44,920 nucleotides of DNA from Clostridia bacterium (GTDB lineage Bacteria > Bacillota > Clostridia > Oscillospirales > Acutalibacteraceae): positions 1 to 44,920 of the forward strand of contig JAFXCH010000018.1 of NCBI GenBank assembly GCA_017516485.1, written 5' to 3'. Under the pieces are notes generated by a model that was not told the DNA's origin, did not search any database, and saw only the letters and a program-made list of their open reading frames with translations. Position 1 is the first letter of the stretch. The number at the start of each line of letters is the position of its first letter. The position numbers were made by a program, and so were the translations under genes. Positions 25,040-32,590 of this stretch are shown here, piece after piece.

Positions 25040-26698
25040 ATGAATGAACTGAGCACAATATTTTCAGAAATAACTGACGGCACACACATTACGCTTGAAA
25101 AAAACAGAATTTACGACGTACGTCAGGATGATTCGTTTGAGCTTGAGGGATACTACTGTACTAATACAGCCAAAAGGCACGAAAACCCAACAGGTAAAAG
25201 AGAAGCCGCCATTTACATCAAAGACAAATCTGATATAACAATTGACGGAAACGGTGCAACACTGCTTGTACACGGCAAGATGACTCCGTTTGTTTTTGAC
25301 AAATGCAATAACATTACAGTAAAAAATCTTATCGTCGACTATGCCTGCCCTACTATGTCAGAATTTACTGTAGTTTCAAATAACGACGGTGAATGTGTAA
25401 TAAAAATCAATTCCGAATGTCTTTTCAGAGTTGAAGGCAACAGCATTATCTGGCAGGGCGAACCCGACAAAAACGGTAAGCCGTATTGGGAAGACCACTA
25501 TGTACTTGGCAGAAGGCAGGTAAAACTGCTCGACCTTGCAACGGGGCTTTTCCGTGACTTCAGCCGTGCTGACCTTGAGTTTGAAAGTATTGATATGCTC
25601 GACAGCAATACACTCAAAGCTACACTTAAAAACAAGAACATATATTTTCCTGCAGGTGCAATAATCCAGTCACGCAATATTGTCCGCGACCAGACGGGCA
25701 GTATGTTTCAGCGATGCAGGGACATTGTTTTTGAATCTCTGCGTATAAAGTTTATGCACGGACTCGGTATGGTTTCGCAGTTTTGTGAGAACGTAACCTT
25801 CAAAAATTGTAACCTTATGCCCGCCGACGGCAGAACTGCGGCAAGCACAGCAGACTTTTTTCAGTTCTCAGGCTGTAAAGGCGATATACTTGTCGAAAAT
25901 TGCAAAGCAGGCGGTGCACACGATGACTTCATCAACGCACACGGCACTCACCTGCGGATAATTGATACAGATACAGCCACAAACGGCTTGACACTGCGGT
26001 TTATGCACGATGAAAGTTGGGGCTTTCAGGCATTTGAAGTCGGCGATAAAATCGACTTTATCAAGTGGAATACACTCATTCCATATGCATCTGCAAAGGT
26101 ATTAAGCTTTACAAGAATCAATGATACAGATATTCAAATAACACTTGATTCTGCTTTACCGGATATAGAAATCGGCAAAGATGTAGTCGAAAACGCAACC
26201 TGGATACCTAATCTTTACGTAAGGAACTGCCATTTTGGTCTCACCTGCGGCAGAGGAATACTCTGCACCACAAGAGGCGAAGTAATAATTGAAAACAACT
26301 GCTTCGAAAAAGTATGGGGACCTGCCCTGCTTATTGAAGACGATTGCAACTTCTGGTTTGAATCGGGATACACAACACACGTCATATTCCGCAATAACCG
26401 GGTTATAAGCTGTAACTATGCAAATATGTACGAAGGTGCACCCGTAATACGCTACTCTCCTAAAGTAATGGATGAGAGTTCAAAGCAGTTTGTACATGGC
26501 AAACTGACAGTTACGGGCAACAGCTTTGAAAAGCCTGTTTACGGCAACCATTATATTCACCTTGAATATTTGCGTGAAGCTGAAATAACAAACAACAGCT
26601 TTGATGCACCGTACAAATTTGAAACAAAATGTACAGGTTGTATTACGGATAAGAATAATATATACCCACTAAATGGATTGCTCTTTATGTTAAAATAA
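25040..26698 (+). CDS. GH110-like alpha-galactosidase, right-handed beta-helix
   Basis: A 552-residue protein built of beta-helix repeats (strings such as ITVKNLIVDY, IVFESLRIKF, VTFKNCNLMP). The segment GAHDDFINAHGTHLRI with Asp295 and Asp296, followed by WGFQAFEVGDKIDF, matches GH110, the exo-alpha-1,3-galactosidases that remove blood-group-B or linear alpha-galactose. No signal peptide is visible after the chosen ATG 25040 (GGAGAAAAGAA upstream). The earlier in-frame ATG at 24980 falls inside the promoter. The enzyme would therefore act inside the cell on imported oligosaccharides. Family assignment is from remembered motifs. Confidence 0.78.
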   Translation: MNELSTIFSEITDGTHITLEKNRIYDVRQDDSFELEGYYCTNTAKRHENPTGKREAAIYIKDKSDITIDGNGATLLVHGKMTPFVFDKCNNITVKNLIVDYACPTMSEFTVVSNNDGECVIKINSECLFRVEGNSIIWQGEPDKNGKPYWEDHYVLGRRQVKLLDLATGLFRDFSRADLEFESIDMLDSNTLKATLKNKNIYFPAGAIIQSRNIVRDQTGSMFQRCRDIVFESLRIKFMHGLGMVSQFCENVTFKNCNLMPADGRTAASTADFFQFSGCKGDILVENCKAGGAHDDFINAHGTHLRIIDTDTATNGLTLRFMHDESWGFQAFEVGDKIDFIKWNTLIPYASAKVLSFTRINDTDIQITLDSALPDIEIGKDVVENATWIPNLYVRNCHFGLTCGRGILCTTRGEVIIENNCFEKVWGPALLIEDDCNFWFESGYTTHVIFRNNRVISCNYANMYEGAPVIRYSPKVMDESSKQFVHGKLTVTGNSFEKPVYGNHYIHLEYLREAEITNNSFDAPYKFETKCTGCITDKNNIYPLNGLLFMLK

Positions 26699-26720
26699 AG
26701 TAAATTATCTGAAATATAAT

Positions 26721-26749
26721 TTGACTTACAGAAATATTTTTGTTAGAAT
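26721..26749 (+). promoter_or_regulatory. Promoter for the secreted esterase
   Basis: TTGACT (26721-26726), 17 nt spacer, TAGAAT (26744-26749), 35 nt before the esterase start. Confidence 0.6.
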
Positions 26750-26784
26750 TATTTTATAATTTTAATTAAGGTGGTTACCGAAAC

Positions 26785-27837
26785 ATGAAAAAAATCATTG
26801 CAATGATTATGGCTATGCTTATGTGCATACTACCGCTCAGTGTATCTGCATCAGCAAAAGGCAGCCGCAAGAAGGCACTCCCCACATCCGCAGGTATACA
26901 GGCACTTCGTGACGAATTCGAAAGCGACGTTGCGCCCGAAGCAGGCGGCGAAGCACTTGACTATGCATATTATTCACCCGTAGGTAAAAATGACGATACC
27001 AAATATCCTCTCGTAATCTTCCTTCACGGTATCGGTCACGCCGATTATGTTGACGCTCAGCTTGACGACAGCGACTTCCCCTACTGGGCATCTCAAGAGC
27101 TTCAGAGCAAATTTGACGAGGGCGGTGCATTCATTCTCCTTCCCCGTTCACCGGAGCACAGGCTTGTTTACTGGAACACAACACTTATCGAGCCTCTCCG
27201 CGCAGTAATCGACGATATGATTGCAAAGCACGGCGACAATATTGACACAACAAAGATTTTCATCGGCGGCAGTTCTGCAGGCGGTGAAATGACATGGAAT
27301 ATGGCAATCGCCTTCCCTGAGTATTTCGCAGGTATATTCCCGATTGCAGGCACAGGTACAGTCACGGCAAGCGATGTATCAAAGTGCTCCGACATCGCAA
27401 TCTGGATGATTTGCAGTAAGCTCGACCCCGTTGTAAACTACTCAATGGTAACCACTCCGCTTTGGAAAAACGTTTGCAAGAGCAACTCCAACCCCGAAAA
27501 GTGCAGACTTTCAAGCTTCTCCGCAGTAACTGAGCCTGCAGGCAACTCTGCAAGCGATAACCATCACCTTGCAAAGGTTGTTACATACGACCTGCATATG
27601 CTCGATGGCAGCACCTATCCCGATGTTGTAACCGAAAACGGTCTCGGTAAAGAGGTAAAGCTCGAAGGCTCCGAAGGTCTTATTTCCTGGATGAATTCCG
27701 TCAGCTCCGATTTTGACGGCACACCCGGCGAAGAAAGCGGCAACATAAGCGTAAATTTCTTTACACATATCCTTGCCTTCTTCCGCAACTTAGGCCTTAA
27801 AGTCGTAAACATCTTCCAGCGTTTACTCGGACTTTAA
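26785..27837 (+). CDS. Secreted alpha/beta-hydrolase esterase (PHB-depolymerase/CE1-like)
   Basis: A 350-residue exported hydrolase. The signal peptide covers about 1-24 (SVSASAKG). The oxyanion-hole strand is VIFLHGIG at 78-84, and the nucleophile elbow GGSSAGG at 161-167 has Ser164; the catalytic His is probably in DNHHLAK. It resembles carbohydrate esterases that remove acetyl or feruloyl groups. After a linker (TPGEESGN) the last 25 residues form a hydrophobic amphipathic helix (FTHILAFFRNLGLKVVNIF), possibly for membrane or surface contact. AAGGTGG precedes the ATG; a terminator follows the stop. Confidence 0.85.
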   Translation: MKKIIAMIMAMLMCILPLSVSASAKGSRKKALPTSAGIQALRDEFESDVAPEAGGEALDYAYYSPVGKNDDTKYPLVIFLHGIGHADYVDAQLDDSDFPYWASQELQSKFDEGGAFILLPRSPEHRLVYWNTTLIEPLRAVIDDMIAKHGDNIDTTKIFIGGSSAGGEMTWNMAIAFPEYFAGIFPIAGTGTVTASDVSKCSDIAIWMICSKLDPVVNYSMVTTPLWKNVCKSNSNPEKCRLSSFSAVTEPAGNSASDNHHLAKVVTYDLHMLDGSTYPDVVTENGLGKEVKLEGSEGLISWMNSVSSDFDGTPGEESGNISVNFFTHILAFFRNLGLKVVNIFQRLLGL

Positions 27838-27854
27838 TTCAATATAAAAGCACA

Positions 27855-27894
27855 CAGCCTGCTTACCGTAAAAAGTAAGCAGGCTGATTTTTTT
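27855..27894 (+). terminator. Rho-independent terminator of the esterase gene
   Basis: Perfect 12-bp stem (27855-27866 with 27875-27886), 8-nt loop, then a run of seven T at 27888-27894. It may also serve the convergent metallophosphoesterase gene. Confidence 0.9.
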
Positions 27895-27902
27895 GATTTG
27901 AT

Positions 27903-28856
27903 TTACTTTAATTTATATTCTTGCACAGAATAGTCGCCGTTTATATATTCACCCGTAAGGAATTTGCGTGCACGGAATACCACACGGTCAGCATAAACCT
28001 CAAAGAAATAGCCAACACCACAATCGGTGATACCGAAGTTATTTTCTTTTCTGTAACCGGGCACACTGATTGAATATACGCCATTTTCTTCGTTGAGCGT
28101 TTCAAAAACCTTATCACAAACTCCACCGTGAAGGTGGCCGTTGATAAAGAAAACATTTTTATGTTTTTCAACAATTGCTCTGACCTCGTCATTCTGCTCA
28201 CCGAGGTCGCCTGTTTCCCATACTTCGGGCAGACCGTGAGTAAAAGCAAACGGCTGGTGGCACATAAGGAATGCTGGTTTACCGTCTTTTGTACCTCGTG
28301 CAAGCTCGCTGTCAATAAACTCCATCTGCTCTTTCGAGATATATGCTTTTTCGAGCACACGCTTCTCGGTACACATAACAACAAAGGTATAGCCGTTTAT
28401 ATCGTATGAGTAATAGGTCTTGCCTTCAGTCTTTATGCCAAGGTATTTGTCAACTTTATCCATAACGATTTTGCTGTTTTTCTTAAAGAAAAAACGTGCA
28501 TCATGGTTACCCATAGTAACGAGTGTATGCGGTATTACCTTTTGAGCATCAAGCGGTCTGAAGAAGCGCTCATATTCTTTGTTGAGCCCGTAGTCAGCAA
28601 TATCGCCCGCCATCATAAACACGTCAAACTTTTCTTTTGAGTTTGAAATATCCTTGAAGAAATTGCCGAGGTTGGCTTCTGCCGCCTCACGGTCAGGCAG
28701 ATGCGTATCGGCAATAACAGCCGCAGAGAGTAAAACCTCGCTGCTGTTTTCAAAAGTAATAGGGTCTTTGTCGGAAACCTCATAAATCACATCGTACTTG
28801 GGTGACATAGCCTTTATCTGCTTGGCATATTTGTCGCAAAAATCTTTAAAAGACAT
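27903..28856 (-). CDS. Cytosolic calcineurin-like metallophosphoesterase (paralogue of 10708-11670)
   Basis: A 317-residue phosphoesterase without a signal peptide. All metal motifs are canonical: ADTHLP with Asp50 and His52, AGDIADYG, GNHDARF, MCHQPFAFTHGLP and NGHLHGG. It shares the HQP-THGLP core and the C-terminal domain with the secreted protein at 10708-11670, but differs in location and keeps the His that the other replaces by Gln. The substrate is unknown. Monocistronic; GGAGCGG lies 7 nt before the ATG. Confidence 0.85.
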   Translation of the reverse strand: MSFKDFCDKYAKQIKAMSPKYDVIYEVSDKDPITFENSSEVLLSAAVIADTHLPDREAAEANLGNFFKDISNSKEKFDVFMMAGDIADYGLNKEYERFFRPLDAQKVIPHTLVTMGNHDARFFFKKNSKIVMDKVDKYLGIKTEGKTYYSYDINGYTFVVMCTEKRVLEKAYISKEQMEFIDSELARGTKDGKPAFLMCHQPFAFTHGLPEVWETGDLGEQNDEVRAIVEKHKNVFFINGHLHGGVCDKVFETLNEENGVYSISVPGYRKENNFGITDCGVGYFFEVYADRVVFRARKFLTGEYINGDYSVQEYKLK

Positions 28857-29003
28857 CCTAAATCCGCTCCGTTATTATAGTTACCAAATAATTTTAGCAC
28901 ATAAAAAATAATGTTTCAATATAATTCGTCAAAATCAATTAAAACATAAACATTTGTACCAATATTTTTCTATATACTTTATATTATTTTATATTTTTTT
29001 GAT

Positions 29004-29033
29004 TTGACACTTTATACTCATTTATGATATAAT
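29004..29033 (+). promoter_or_regulatory. Promoter for the small secreted protein
   Basis: Perfect hexamers TTGACA (29004-29009) and TATAAT (29028-29033) with an 18 nt spacer, 28 nt before the ATG. Confidence 0.7.
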
Positions 29034-29061
29034 TATTGACAGATAAAAGGAGTGTATAATT

Positions 29062-29745
29062 ATGAAAAAAATCAAAAGAATCATCGCCATTCTACTTACT
29101 GCCACAATTCTTTTCGGCACATGCATTATTGCTTCTGCCGCAGATGAGGGCACTGCAAACAACACTGAAGTTGTTGCCAGAATGTATCTCTGCCACAAAG
29201 CTTCAACAGACCACACCTGGATTTATATTGAAAACCTCTCAAGCAAATCAATTCAGGTGGGCGCATATCCGTACATGGTCCCCAAAGGCTCAGGCGTATC
29301 TGTCGGTACATACGGTACAACAGTTGAAGACGGCCCCGGTCTCTACTACAATTTTGAGGCATGGCGTTACCGCTACCTTGACCCGGTCAACAACCCCGAC
29401 CACAAGTTCGTATACCTTTACAAAGACCTCACAGCAGATGACCTTGTAAAAGTAAACAATATGATTGTCAACTCCAACCGTTGGAGCAAAATTCTCAACT
29501 GTGCTTATACTGCTCTTCGTATCTGGAACAAGATACCCGGCCAGAAGGTAATATATCTCTATTTCCCCTTCCTTATTGAGCTCCAGTTGGCATTTAAAGG
29601 CGCAATCAACAATATTGACGGCGACCTCAAAATGATCGTACCCACACTTAACCAGACATACAAGCAGATTGACCTTGGCGACAGTGTAACAACTCAGCTT
29701 TCCAACCCGACTCCGATCGGTGAGCCTTCAAACGGCGACGAATAA
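29062..29745 (+). CDS. Secreted protein of unknown function
   Basis: A 227-residue protein I do not recognise. The N-terminal signal peptide (KKIKRI, then a hydrophobic stretch to about residue 26, IASAADE) indicates export. The mature part has a region of beta character (TWIYIENLSSKSIQVGAYPY), a glycine-rich turn and a helical second half with many aromatic residues (YLYFPFLIELQLAF). There are only two Cys in the mature protein, well apart. It is transcribed alone from a near-consensus promoter and closed by a terminator, so it may be well expressed. Confidence 0.75.
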   Translation: MKKIKRIIAILLTATILFGTCIIASAADEGTANNTEVVARMYLCHKASTDHTWIYIENLSSKSIQVGAYPYMVPKGSGVSVGTYGTTVEDGPGLYYNFEAWRYRYLDPVNNPDHKFVYLYKDLTADDLVKVNNMIVNSNRWSKILNCAYTALRIWNKIPGQKVIYLYFPFLIELQLAFKGAINNIDGDLKMIVPTLNQTYKQIDLGDSVTTQLSNPTPIGEPSNGDE

Positions 29746-29760
29746 TAAAAATCAAACCCA

Positions 29761-29790
29761 AACGAGGTAACACAAAGTTACCTCGTTTTT
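29761..29790 (+). terminator. Terminator of the small secreted protein gene
   Basis: Perfect 11-bp stem AACGAGGTAAC (29761-29771) with 29777-29787, a 5-nt loop and trailing T residues. Confidence 0.88.
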
Positions 29791-29859
29791 ATTTCCACGA
29801 AGCGTAGGTTGCGAAAAAGCAAAAGCAGAATTATAATACAAGTAAAAAGGAGTAAAACT

Positions 29860-30444
29860 ATGGACAACTATATAACAGGTGCAACAATAAAAAAGCTTCG
29901 TGAATCAAAAGATCTAACACAGACTCAGCTTGCAGAAAGAATAGGAGTCAGCAGTAAAGCTGTTTCAAAATGGGAAACAGCAAAAGGCTTGCCCGACATA
30001 ACACTGATTGAACCGCTCAGCAATGCACTCGGCGTTTCGGTAATGGAACTGATGTCGGGCGACACAGTAATCAACAATAACATTTCGTCAAACATTCTCC
30101 GCTCAAAGTTTTATGTCTGCCCCGTATGCGGTAATGTTATACACACTACGGGCGACGCATTAATCAGTTGCTGCGGAATAACCTTGCCCTCACTTGAAGC
30201 AGAAGAAACCGACGAAGCACACGAAATAAGAATCGAAAAGGTTGAAGACGAATACTTTGTAACGGTAGACCACGAAATGGAAAAGTCGCATTTCATTTCT
30301 TTTATCGCCCACCTCACATCGGACAAGGTGCAGTTTGTAAAGTTCTATCCCGAAGGCAATGCAGAAACTCGGTTTCAGCTCAGAGGCAGAGGCTATCTGT
30401 ATATCTACTGTAACAAACACGGACTGATGAAGAAGAAGATATAA
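29860..30444 (+). CDS. XRE-type regulator fused to a complete desulfoferrodoxin-like domain
   Basis: A 194-residue fusion. Residues about 6-62 are a helix-turn-helix of the XRE/HTH_3 type (LTQTQLAERIGVSSKAVSKW). Residues 87-105 form a desulforedoxin-like CxxC...CC centre: Cys87, 90, 104, 105. Residues 118-190 match superoxide reductase: His121, His138 and His144 (HEMEKSH), and Cys184 with His187 (CNKHG), i.e. all five centre-II iron ligands. The Lys next to the first His that assists catalysis in superoxide reductases is not seen (DEAHEI). It probably senses oxygen or superoxide, or iron. AAGGAG lies 7 nt before ATG 29860; the ORF's earlier start at 29809 is unlikely. Confidence 0.85.
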   Translation: MDNYITGATIKKLRESKDLTQTQLAERIGVSSKAVSKWETAKGLPDITLIEPLSNALGVSVMELMSGDTVINNNISSNILRSKFYVCPVCGNVIHTTGDALISCCGITLPSLEAEETDEAHEIRIEKVEDEYFVTVDHEMEKSHFISFIAHLTSDKVQFVKFYPEGNAETRFQLRGRGYLYIYCNKHGLMKKKI

Positions 30445-30446
30445 AA

Positions 30447-30482
30447 AAAAGCCGCTCAGGGTCAACCTTGAGCGGCTTTTAA
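30447..30482 (+). terminator. Terminator of the XRE-desulfoferrodoxin gene
   Basis: A 10-bp GC-rich stem (30451-30460 with 30466-30476, one bulged T), flanked by A tract and T tract. Confidence 0.85.
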
Positions 30483-30492
30483 ATCAGTAACA

Positions 30493-31308
30493 TTAATTGA
30501 TAACCTGCTTGCTGTAAAGACCTGTTTTTCTGAAAAATACTCTCGCAGTAAATGCTGCCAATGCAAAATAAATAAATCCGTTTGCACCAAAAAGCTCAAT
30601 TGCAATAACAGCTGCAGCTATCTGACAATTTGTGACCGAAGCAAAAAAGCAACCATACCAATTGCGGCACCCAACCCTAAAGGCAAACCAAAAACCGTCG
30701 CTAACACAGCACCCAGAGTTGCACCTATAAAAAACGACGGTACAATTTCGCCACCCTTATAGACTGCAGAAATCGTAATAACCGTAAAAACAATCTTCAA
30801 TAAAAACGCTTCAGGACGAACCGTACCTTCTTCAAAAATCCTTTCTACAACAAACATTCCGCCGCCGTTATAGTCAGTACCGAATATCATTGTAAGAGCA
30901 ATAACGATACAACCGCCTGCAAAAATTCTTATAAAAGGATTTTTCAGTACCTGCCGAACCGCCGAATAGATGCGTTATTACAGATGCCGTAAACACAACC
31001 GGCATAAGACGCATAGGTATTTTAGACACACCTGTTGCAGCTTCAAGCACCCTGTCAGTTCCTATACCTTCTGTTTTTGCCAGTTTATACAGTGCTACAG
31101 ACACAATTCCTCCGAACGGAAGAACAAAGACAAGCCATTTATGCTCTGCTCTCAATTCGGTTACAAAACTAATGCTACGGGCAAAAGCTCCGCCTACAAT
31201 GCCGCATATTACACCTACTGCGGCGGCAGAAAGAATCATTACCAACCACTTTAAAAGAGCATTAAACTATGGCGATATATTCTTTTTATTATCAAATAAA
31301 AAACTCAT
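30493..31308 (-). pseudogene. ClC-family chloride channel/antiporter, degraded
   Basis: Minus-strand remnants of a voltage-gated chloride channel protein. From ATG 31308 the frame reads MSFLFDNKKNISP and meets TAG at codon 14, then continues in frame with ALLKWLVMILSAAAVGV through HLFGGSAG, the selectivity-filter region. There the sequence jumps, near 30950, into another frame reading LKNPFIRIFAGGCIVI, which normally lies far downstream, so a central block is missing. The C-terminal part has IFGTDYNGGGMFVVERIF and YKGGEIVPSFFIGATLG. A further frameshift at the A6 run 30643-30648 separates it from the last segment QIAAAVIAIELFG. About 270 codons remain of roughly 400. Non-functional unless the assembly is wrong. 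Confidence 0.88.
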
Positions 31309-31393
31309 TTTTAACACCTGACTTCGACAAAATTTATATCACAAGCCAAAACGAAGCGCAATACACTTAAATGCACAATAATCACGTTATTTA

Positions 31394-31422
31394 TTGATGT
31401 TTGCCCCGTGCTGTGATATACT
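31394..31422 (+). promoter_or_regulatory. Promoter for the GH99-like/GH28-like operon
   Basis: TTGATG (31394-31399), 17 nt spacer, TATACT (31417-31422), 31 nt before the start codon at 31454. Confidence 0.6.
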
Positions 31423-31453
31423 GAAGGCACACTACCGATTCGGAGGGAATAAT

Positions 31454-32578
31454 ATGGCATACGATATAGCTGCTTTTATATGGCCGTCATACACAGGTGA
31501 TGAGCCACGCACACGCATATTTTGGCCTGAGGGTTACGGCGAATGGCAAACAGTAAAGGCGATGACAAACAAAGGCTACAAAGGTTGCCGCTGGCCTCGA
31601 ATTCCAACGTGGGGCTATGTTAACGAAGCTGACAGCCGTGTTATGGAGATGCAGATTAACTGCGCGGTATCACACGGAGTAAATGTATTTATTTACGACT
31701 GGTATTGGTATGACAACCGTCCTTTTCTTGAAAATTGCCTTAACGACGGTTTTCTGAAAGCACGAAACAATACCGATATGAAATTTATGCTGATGTGGGC
31801 AAACCACAACGCAAACCACCTCTGGGACAAACGCAACTCCGACCGCGATCTCGATACAGTTATATGGAGCGGTGTTGTCACCCCCGAAATCTTTTCAAAC
31901 ATCTGCGACAGAACAATTGAGAAATATTTCAGCCGTGAAAACTACTATAAGATTGACGGCAAACCCGTATATATGATTTTTGATTTTGATAACTTCATCC
32001 GCTCATTCGGTACAACTCAAAAATGCAAGGCAGCCATTGAAGAATTTCGCAGAAAAACAGTTGAAGCAGGCTTTGACGGGCTTCATTTTCAGGTTGTACA
32101 CTGGAGCGGCCGCACTTACGGCTGGCTTAATGACAATGATGAGTGTAAAGGTGTTGACGCTTACAAGCTGTTCGATTACCTCGGCATCGATTCGGTAACC
32201 AGCTACAACTGGGGTTGCTTAGTAAACTTTGACGGTGACTTTGCGGATGTTACAAAAGCCTACTGCGACAAGCTGGCAAGCGAATCCGAGAAGCTGACAG
32301 TGCCGTTTTACCCCAACATTTCAGTCGGCTGGGACAACAATGTAAGGTTTTACGATTTCATGCCCGGTGTTGTAACCGACAACACTCCCGATAAATTCAA
32401 AGCCGCTTGTGAAAATATAAAAACCTTTACAGATAATTCTGTAGCTAACGGCATTATGAAAGCCCCGTTTATAACCGTAAACAGCTGGAATGAGTGGACA
32501 GAGACAAGCTATCTTCAGCCCGATGACCTTTACGGATACGGTTACCTCGAAGCAATAAGAGATGTTTTCACAGATTAA
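31454..32578 (+). CDS. WbsX/GH99-like glycan enzyme
   Basis: A 374-residue protein of the glycoside hydrolase 99-like (WbsX) family. The N-terminus AAFIWPSYTGDEPR, the FIYDWYWYDNRPFLE strand, MLMWANHNANHLW and the C-terminal NSWNEWTE are all typical. Family members act on mannose-type linkages (endo-mannanase) or are linked to O-antigen loci; this one has no signal peptide and would be cytosolic. GGAGGG lies 6 nt before ATG 31454, and the upstream ATG at 31394 falls on the promoter. The next gene, coding for a secreted beta-helix protein, starts 12 nt on, forming a two-gene operon. Confidence 0.82.
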   Translation: MAYDIAAFIWPSYTGDEPRTRIFWPEGYGEWQTVKAMTNKGYKGCRWPRIPTWGYVNEADSRVMEMQINCAVSHGVNVFIYDWYWYDNRPFLENCLNDGFLKARNNTDMKFMLMWANHNANHLWDKRNSDRDLDTVIWSGVVTPEIFSNICDRTIEKYFSRENYYKIDGKPVYMIFDFDNFIRSFGTTQKCKAAIEEFRRKTVEAGFDGLHFQVVHWSGRTYGWLNDNDECKGVDAYKLFDYLGIDSVTSYNWGCLVNFDGDFADVTKAYCDKLASESEKLTVPFYPNISVGWDNNVRFYDFMPGVVTDNTPDKFKAACENIKTFTDNSVANGIMKAPFITVNSWNEWTETSYLQPDDLYGYGYLEAIRDVFTD

Positions 32579-32590
32579 GGAGATTTGAGT

